Assembly (NCBI GenBank): GCA_945873145.1
Contig: CAMCBZ010000030.1
Span: forward strand, 1 to 34,067
Source of the DNA: an uncultured Prevotella sp.
GTDB lineage: Bacteria > Bacteroidota > Bacteroidia > Bacteroidales > Bacteroidaceae
Length of the DNA: 34,067 bases
Direction of reading: 5' to 3'
Shown here: positions 29,645 to 34,067 of the stretch, in pieces
Layout: each line of letters opens with the position of its first letter
Numbering within the stretch: the first letter of the stretch is position 1
Translations under genes and position numbers: made by a program
The notes under the pieces: generated by a model
Database searches by the model: none
Seen by the model: only the letters and a program-made list of their open reading frames with translations
What the model was told of the DNA's origin: nothing

Positions 29645-30187
29645 ATGACGGACAATCCATACCCTTCCCGCAAGAAGATGCGGTTCATGGGATTTGATTA
29701 CAAGGCCCAAGCATGTTACTTCATAACGGTTGTGACATTCAATCGCATCTGTCTATTTGGACATATCGTAAATGATGAAATGATTCTGAATGATTCGGGA
29801 AAGATGATCGACGACATTTATCACAAAATAGAAGATAGGTTTCCACAAGTTGGATGTATGGATTCCGTCGTGATGCCCAACCATTTCCATTGTATTCTCT
29901 ATCTTGATAGGGAAAATGGCGATAGCATCTCAAAGGTGATGGATTATTTCAAGTCAATGACAACCAACGAATACATCAAGGGCGTGAAGGAAAAAGGATG
30001 GAGACGCTTTGACCGTCATTTATGGCAACGGAATTATTGGGACGACATCATTTGGAACGGCCGGCAGTTTGAGTATGTCCAAAATTACATTGCATTCAAC
30101 CCAAGCAGATGGAACATGGATCATATCAATCTGCAACATGATGAAGATGTTGACCATATTTTGAGCCAGTTCAAGCAATTAAAATAA
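29645..30187 (+). CDS. REP-associated tyrosine transposase (RAYT, Y1/HUH family)
   Basis: 180 aa from ATG 29645; an in-frame TTG at 29639 lies inside a flanking direct repeat. The HUH motif is VMPNHFHCIL (His80 and His82), which binds the metal ion. FEYVQNYIAFNPSRW holds the candidate catalytic Tyr148 in the YIxxNP context typical of RAYTs; Tyr144 is the alternative. The N-terminus (FDYKAQACYFITVVTFNR) is the family's first strand-helix. The enzyme nicks single-stranded DNA at hairpin-containing REP sequences and is thought to spread REPs or REPINs. It is surrounded by the hairpin repeats listed here, so their relation is plausible, though the recognition site is inferred. Confidence 0.92.
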   Translation: MTDNPYPSRKKMRFMGFDYKAQACYFITVVTFNRICLFGHIVNDEMILNDSGKMIDDIYHKIEDRFPQVGCMDSVVMPNHFHCILYLDRENGDSISKVMDYFKSMTTNEYIKGVKEKGWRRFDRHLWQRNYWDDIIWNGRQFEYVQNYIAFNPSRWNMDHINLQHDEDVDHILSQFKQLK

Positions 30188-30333
30188 TCTCAAATGCGGC
30201 GTACGCACCCTGCAACAAATCGGCAATGACTATGATACGGCTGCTGGAAATTGTTTATCACTCATTTTACTCCACTCTCCCCTTGGAGAGGGGCAGGGGG
30301 TGAGGCTGCAGGGCACGGGGGTGAGGCTTCTTA

Positions 30334-30373
30334 AAAAAATGATGGCGACAGGGCATTGCGCCCTGCCGCCATC
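30334..30373 (-). terminator. Intrinsic terminator of the sialidase gene
   Basis: GATGGCGACAGGGC (30341-30354) pairs with GCCCTGCCGCCATC (30360-30373), one mismatch, around a 5-nt loop. On the minus strand it is followed by ATTTTTTTAAG. It lies 51 bases past the sialidase stop. Confidence 0.85.
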
Positions 30374-30424
30374 GACGGATAGGAAGGTGATATTTGTTTA
30401 TCGAGAAGTTATGATTTTAGCATA

Positions 30425-33304
30425 TTACTTGACGACCTTACGTCCGTTCAGGATGTAGATGCCTTTGGCCAGGCCGTTAAGCGATGTGCCCATGTAACGG
30501 CCGTTGAGGTCGTACACCTTGCCGTCGGCAATGCCCTTCGTGCCCACAGACTGGATGGCGGTCGTCTCGCCGTCACCAAAGTTCATTGCGAAGAAAGGCT
30601 TGGCTTGGCTAGTGCCGTTTTGTGTATTGAACACGAAGTAAACCTTGTTATGTGCGATGGCGAACTCGTTCTTACTGTTCTTGCCGAGCCGGTACAGAGC
30701 TACATAGCCGTTCACCTTGCCTAACAGATAGTAGACTGATGAGCCTGTGCCGCCCTCAACGCTCTTGTATACCGTGTCGTCGAATACGCGACGCCCAAGT
30801 GTGCCGTTGAGATGCGTGGTCGGATTCGATGTCTCGCCATCGCCTCTGTAGTCTGTATCGAACGGCTGGCTGGGTGCTATCGTAAAGTTTTTGATGACTG
30901 AGGTTTTGCCGTTGCCCCTTGCCCCATCACACCGCATGATGACCGGAGTCTCGCGCGGAATGATCTTTTTGCCGTCGGCATCAGCGGGAAGGTCATTATA
31001 TATCTCCATACCCAGAGTGTGGTCTTTCTGGTTTACGCTGTTCAGTTTATACACCGTCACGCCTTCGGGCACATACACGGCGAAGGGCGCACGCAGAGAG
31101 GCGTAATAGTTGAAATCGAAGTTCTTATATGTTCCTTTCTTCACAGCCTCCTTGTAGGCATCACAGTCATCGTTGCTCCGTGCGAAGGTGATGGGATAGC
31201 CATCTCCGTTGTAAGTAGGTGCGTTGAACGAGCCGAAGGGTTTAGCGTCTGTCACCTCTTTGTCGGAGGGCACTACCTTCACGAAGATGAGGTCGGTGGT
31301 CCAAGCCTCAGATTTACCCACCCTGTTGCCGGTATTTAGCGTCCAGTTCACCTCTGTGCCGTCTTTTTTCACAGCCAGGAATCGGTCGCCTTTAAAAGAG
31401 GTATGATAGAACTGAAGCGAATAACCGTCGACATCCGAGGCAGACACGCCTTTAGCATCGACTATCAGTGTTGCTTTGTGTTGCAGTCCGTCGATGTCGA
31501 AAGCGCGATACCAATAGGGAGAGCAGATGGTTGTAGAAGCTTTTGCTCCCGTGCTATAGTCCTGACCGCCTTCGCCCCATCCCATATAGCCGTCAGCGTT
31601 AAAGCTGGAGAAATAGGGTGATTTAGTCTCGTCGCCTTCCTTAGGATCTTGTGAGTAAGCCCAGTAGAAGGTGGGGTCGGGCTGCGACGTGGCTAAGAAG
31701 TCCTTGGACAGAACCTTGGCAGTGAGGCTTGCGTTGTCGTTGTCAGTGACACCATTTTTTGTGATAGGTGTGAAGTTGCTGTGCAAATAGCCTTCTGAGA
31801 TGTTGCCTTTACCATCGTAGTAGCGTGCCTTGATGAGGTACACATTGCCCGGCACGGGCTTCACGTTCACGTTCATGTAAGCGGCATTGCCCAAGTCGCC
31901 GGCATATGTATAGGCACCGCCGGTAATCGTCTCGAGCGCGAGGTGCTGATAGGCGATGCTGTAGTTGCCTGTAGTAGTGGTATGCTCGAAGAGCAGGTCT
32001 ACGCCGTCTTTGTCGTTGTCCAGCATTGTGGAGTAGGCCGAGTAGTCGGCGTTCAGCTGATAGTTGTTCCATCCCGTGAGCAGCTTGTGCGAGCCGTTCA
32101 CAGGAAATGTACCTTTATTATTGGTGACCTGAACATCATTGCCGTCCATGGTGGTGAAGTCGTTGCGGTCCTTGAGCACCTTCCAGTTGATGCCCAAGTC
32201 TTTGCGGTCGGTATATGTATTTATGTTCAGTGTCGGATTTTTGCCCCATTCGCCATAGGGAATGGAGTGTAAGGCGATGTACACGTTTGTGCCGTCAGAT
32301 ACCCTGCGCGCCGGGACAATCACCAGACTGGCATTGCACCGGCTGGCCGACATTCTGAAATTGCCATTAGACGACGATGGCGTAGCCTCGCAGTTGGGAC
32401 TGTTCGGGTCTCCCCATGATCCGCTGGCAAAGGATGCATCCGTTCTTTTAAAGGTGAACACGTTGAAGCCGCGGCTGCGGCCCTCACCATTGTAACGAGA
32501 GGAAATCCATACGCTCGTGTCGGGCAGCTCGACGCACTTCGTCTCATCTGAAGTGTAATTGTTGGCCTTATACATCGTTTGTGTCGACGGGGCGCCCAGC
32601 ACGTGCCATGTCGTGCCCAGGTCGTCGGTATAAATCACTTTGGCACCGATATTGGTTGCCAAAGCCAAGTAGACTCGGTTGTTCGTGCCCGTCTTGATGT
32701 ACTTGCTGCGGCACATCTCACCGCTTGTAGGGAACAGTCCCGTGAGATCGGTGGAACTGAACAGACCGTAAATCTGGTCTGTGACATCCGTCGGCTCGTC
32801 CACTTGCGTTTTGAGGTCGTTGGGGGCTACCAACGTGAGGGAGGCTGGGTCTACCAAGGCCTTATACGTGCGTATCGGTTTGGCTTTTGTAGAACTATTA
32901 TAAGACATCGTTCCTCCGCAGCACATCAGCAGAATTTTCTTGCTGACCAGGTCATACACCGTAGCAGCGTCGCCATACTTGAAGTTGGGATCGCTTTGTT
33001 TTGTAGCGTCGAGGATGGTGACCTGGTCGCCCCACGTCTTTCCGTTGTCGGTAGACTTCTTGGCTACGATGGAGTTATGTCCGTCTGAGGCTCCCACGTC
33101 TCTACCTTGGGCGCGCAGGTCGGTGAAGGCGATGAGCGTATTGGCGTCGATGCGTACCAGCGAGGGGATGCGGTACAGTCCTGTTGTCAGACTGGTCTTG
33201 TCAAATGGAACGGAGGTGATGGCTGGGAAAGTTCCGTCGGCATACGTCTGAGCTGAGCCCATGAAGCTTACTACGATGCTCAGAAAAAGTGTTTTGATTT
33301 TCAT
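30425..33304 (-). CDS. nanH: Secreted GH33 exo-alpha-sialidase with C-terminal sorting domain
   Basis: 959 aa from ATG 33304, which gives the signal peptide MKIKTLFLSIVVSFMGSAQT; the longer frame from 33352 adds 16 residues ahead of it and overlaps the small upstream ORF. The beta-propeller has the YRIP motif (44-47, arginine of the catalytic triad), AFTDLRAQGRD with the acid/base Asp62 region, and Asp boxes STDNGKTW (84-91) and TDDLGTTWH. Sialidases release terminal sialic acid from host mucin glycans. After the catalytic part come roughly 450 residues of beta-rich accessory domains. The end, KVYDLNGRYMGTSLNGLAKG then IYILNGRKVVK, resembles type IX secretion C-terminal signals, suggesting surface or extracellular location. 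Confidence 0.92.
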   Translation of the reverse strand: MKIKTLFLSIVVSFMGSAQTYADGTFPAITSVPFDKTSLTTGLYRIPSLVRIDANTLIAFTDLRAQGRDVGASDGHNSIVAKKSTDNGKTWGDQVTILDATKQSDPNFKYGDAATVYDLVSKKILLMCCGGTMSYNSSTKAKPIRTYKALVDPASLTLVAPNDLKTQVDEPTDVTDQIYGLFSSTDLTGLFPTSGEMCRSKYIKTGTNNRVYLALATNIGAKVIYTDDLGTTWHVLGAPSTQTMYKANNYTSDETKCVELPDTSVWISSRYNGEGRSRGFNVFTFKRTDASFASGSWGDPNSPNCEATPSSSNGNFRMSASRCNASLVIVPARRVSDGTNVYIALHSIPYGEWGKNPTLNINTYTDRKDLGINWKVLKDRNDFTTMDGNDVQVTNNKGTFPVNGSHKLLTGWNNYQLNADYSAYSTMLDNDKDGVDLLFEHTTTTGNYSIAYQHLALETITGGAYTYAGDLGNAAYMNVNVKPVPGNVYLIKARYYDGKGNISEGYLHSNFTPITKNGVTDNDNASLTAKVLSKDFLATSQPDPTFYWAYSQDPKEGDETKSPYFSSFNADGYMGWGEGGQDYSTGAKASTTICSPYWYRAFDIDGLQHKATLIVDAKGVSASDVDGYSLQFYHTSFKGDRFLAVKKDGTEVNWTLNTGNRVGKSEAWTTDLIFVKVVPSDKEVTDAKPFGSFNAPTYNGDGYPITFARSNDDCDAYKEAVKKGTYKNFDFNYYASLRAPFAVYVPEGVTVYKLNSVNQKDHTLGMEIYNDLPADADGKKIIPRETPVIMRCDGARGNGKTSVIKNFTIAPSQPFDTDYRGDGETSNPTTHLNGTLGRRVFDDTVYKSVEGGTGSSVYYLLGKVNGYVALYRLGKNSKNEFAIAHNKVYFVFNTQNGTSQAKPFFAMNFGDGETTAIQSVGTKGIADGKVYDLNGRYMGTSLNGLAKGIYILNGRKVVK

Positions 33305-33327
33305 TATGTAGTCCTTTCTTAGTCTTT

Positions 33328-33489
33328 TCATTCTTTCTCGGCATCGCTCCATGGCGAGTTGCTCTTAAAGTAACCTTTCGTGTCTGTGTCTCCCTCGTCA
33401 AAGCCATACGAGGGTTTGGCGAGCTGGCTCTCCTCGGGAACGCTCCCGGAGTCGGCTACTCCTAATGCTACCTCACCGTAAGTCGACAT
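33328..33489 (-). CDS. Short ORF upstream of the sialidase (frame depends on a C tract)
   Basis: 53 codons, MSTYGEVALGVADSGSVPEE then SQLAKPSYGFDEGDTDTKGY and FKSNSPWSDAEKE, ending 23 bases before the sialidase ATG. I do not recognise it as a named family, but small acidic proteins with this kind of Pro/Gly/Asp-rich C-terminus are frequent in Prevotella. They usually begin MK(K/R)xYxxP. Upstream, ATG 33532 opens MKRNYCPPP but is out of frame because of a nine-C tract (33515-33507); one extra C would join the two and give a peptide of about 68 residues. The real start may therefore be 33532. Confidence 0.5.
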   Translation of the reverse strand: MSTYGEVALGVADSGSVPEESQLAKPSYGFDEGDTDTKGYFKSNSPWSDAEKE

Positions 33490-33705
33490 CTGTATCTCCA
33501 GACATCGGGGGGGGGCAATAGTTTCTTTTCATGTGATTCATATGTCCTGAAACAATTATTTATGATTGGATTTCGATACTTCTTTTGTGCTTGTGAATAA
33601 CATGCCCGAAGGCTATCTATATTCGAATATCTAATATGCTGTATAGCTCTCTAAAATCAGTCTTTTCAAATCAAACTTATTGAGACCTACGTTTTATTGA
33701 GGATG

Positions 33706-33736
33706 CAAAGTTACGGGTAATTATTGAGACCACCAA
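33706..33736 (-). promoter_or_regulatory. Promoter of the small ORF-sialidase transcript
   Basis: Minus strand TTG (33736-33734), 20 bases, then TAACTTTG (33713-33706). The leader to the sialidase start is about 400 bases and includes the small ORF. Confidence 0.7.
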
Positions 33737-33787
33737 GAAAGTACCGCAAAATTTCTCATTTTGTCAGTAGTGGTGGGAGGGGGGGTA

Positions 33788-34067
33788 GCCTCACCCCCGT
33801 ACCCCTCTCCAATGGGAGAGGGGAGTAAAATGCTGGATAAACAATTCCTATAGACGTATCATAGTAAGGCCGCTGAGGGCAGCGGCCCTCCCGGGGACGT
33901 TTCCGGGAGGTCCGCTGCCCTCAGCGGACAACATTGCAACTTCCAATTCCCAAATGCTGTGTCGGGCGTTTTGCAGGGTGCGGCCCTTGTGGCTGTCCGC
34001 AACCAACAGACATTATTAAACATCATTGAGGCGGGCAAACGGTCGCCGATAAAACAATCATCACATA
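33788..34067. repeat. Repeat element copy D, cut by the window end
   Basis: It starts with the GCCTCACCCCC / CCCCTCTCC hairpin unit and the TGCTGGATAAACAATT spacer, exactly as at the left end of the RAYT element. Hairpins GGCCGCTGAGGGCAGCGGCC (33868-33887) and GTCCGCTGCCCTCAGCGGAC (33910-33929) follow, here in tail-to-tail order with one head unit. Then come CCCAAATGCTG, GCAGGGTGCGGCCCTTGTGG and GCCGATAAAACAAT, which match the region just before the RAYT start. A further RAYT copy or its remnant may lie just beyond the window. Confidence 0.8.

Larger units (their letters stand above)
29242..30329. mobile_element. RAYT-bearing element with inverted ends
   Basis: The left end (29242-29340) and the right end (about 30229-30329) are inverted copies of each other. 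Each carries the CCTCACCCC/CCCCTCTCC hairpin unit and a spacer containing GATAAACAATTTCCAGCAG and CGTATCATAGT. Inside are the 15-bp head array, the GTCCGCTG hairpin, a 26-bp inverted repeat, and the RAYT gene. The gene is bracketed by 23-bp direct repeats (29627-29649 and 30208-30230; 20 of 23 identical; core AACAAAT-GGC-ATGAC). RAYTs normally act on flanking REP sequences; the closed inverted ends suggest one unit, which is inference. Confidence 0.7.

Overview
The window looks like part of a Bacteroidales chromosome, most likely Prevotella/Segatella. Evidence from the sequence: many promoters fit the Bacteroidetes pattern (TTG or TTTG, about 19-20 bases, then TAnnTTTG); there is a large outer-membrane beta-barrel receptor of the TonB-dependent type, a GH33 sialidase with a type IX secretion-style C-terminal tail, and Bacteroidetes-type regulators. 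The first 52 bases are not biological: they are an Illumina Nextera adapter with its index, so the left edge is a contig end.

Layout. 0.1-1.8 kb: a ParA-type ATPase and a DUF3408-like partner, probably from an integrated conjugative element or plasmid-like region. 2.0-2.4 kb: tRNA-Ser(GCU) and two identical tandem tRNA-Glu(CUC) genes. 2.4-4.1 kb: no intact gene, several dispersed repeats. 4.2-6.9 kb: secreted GH2-family glycosidase. 7.3-11.3 kb: homocysteine synthase (metY), then an acyl carrier protein, a short adenylate-forming ligase and a GYF-PrsW membrane protease, all on the plus strand. 11.3-12.0 kb: gene remnants and a 33-bp-period repeat. 12.0-12.6 kb: rplU-rpmA (minus). 12.9-14.2 kb: panC-panD. 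14.2-22.2 kb: an accessory stretch, visibly more AT-rich, with broken genes (HxlR, AraC, Sir2), a cupin, an MBL-fold hydrolase, the barrel receptor, Fic, a radical SAM protein and an excisionase-like protein. 22.4-26.5 kb: DUF2520 protein, type II pantothenate kinase, coaBC (minus), divergent panB. 27.0-29.2 kb: RelA-type ppGpp synthetase. 29.2-30.3 kb: a REP-associated tyrosine transposase (RAYT) inside an inverted-repeat-bounded element. 30.4-33.5 kb: sialidase with a short upstream ORF (minus). The window ends inside another copy of the RAYT-type repeat element.

How it fits together. Five genes (panB, panC, panD, type II PanK, coaBC) cover most of the path from ketoisovalerate and aspartate to phosphopantetheine; the DUF2520 Rossmann protein beside them is a candidate for the missing ketopantoate reductase, and the ACP at 8.7 kb is a consumer of phosphopantetheine.

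The most unusual structure is the repeat system. Four loci carry a hairpin (GTCCGCTG-CCCT-CAGCGGAC). At three of them it is paired with an inverted partner whose stem differs only by compensatory base changes. At all four the 15-bp sequence leading into the hairpin is tandemly iterated, with 1, 2, 6 and 10 units; the longest array sits just upstream of the RAYT gene. A separate hairpin family starts within a few bases of the stop codons of panD, panB and relA and also bounds the RAYT element. All functional calls rest on reading motifs by eye; no searches were run.
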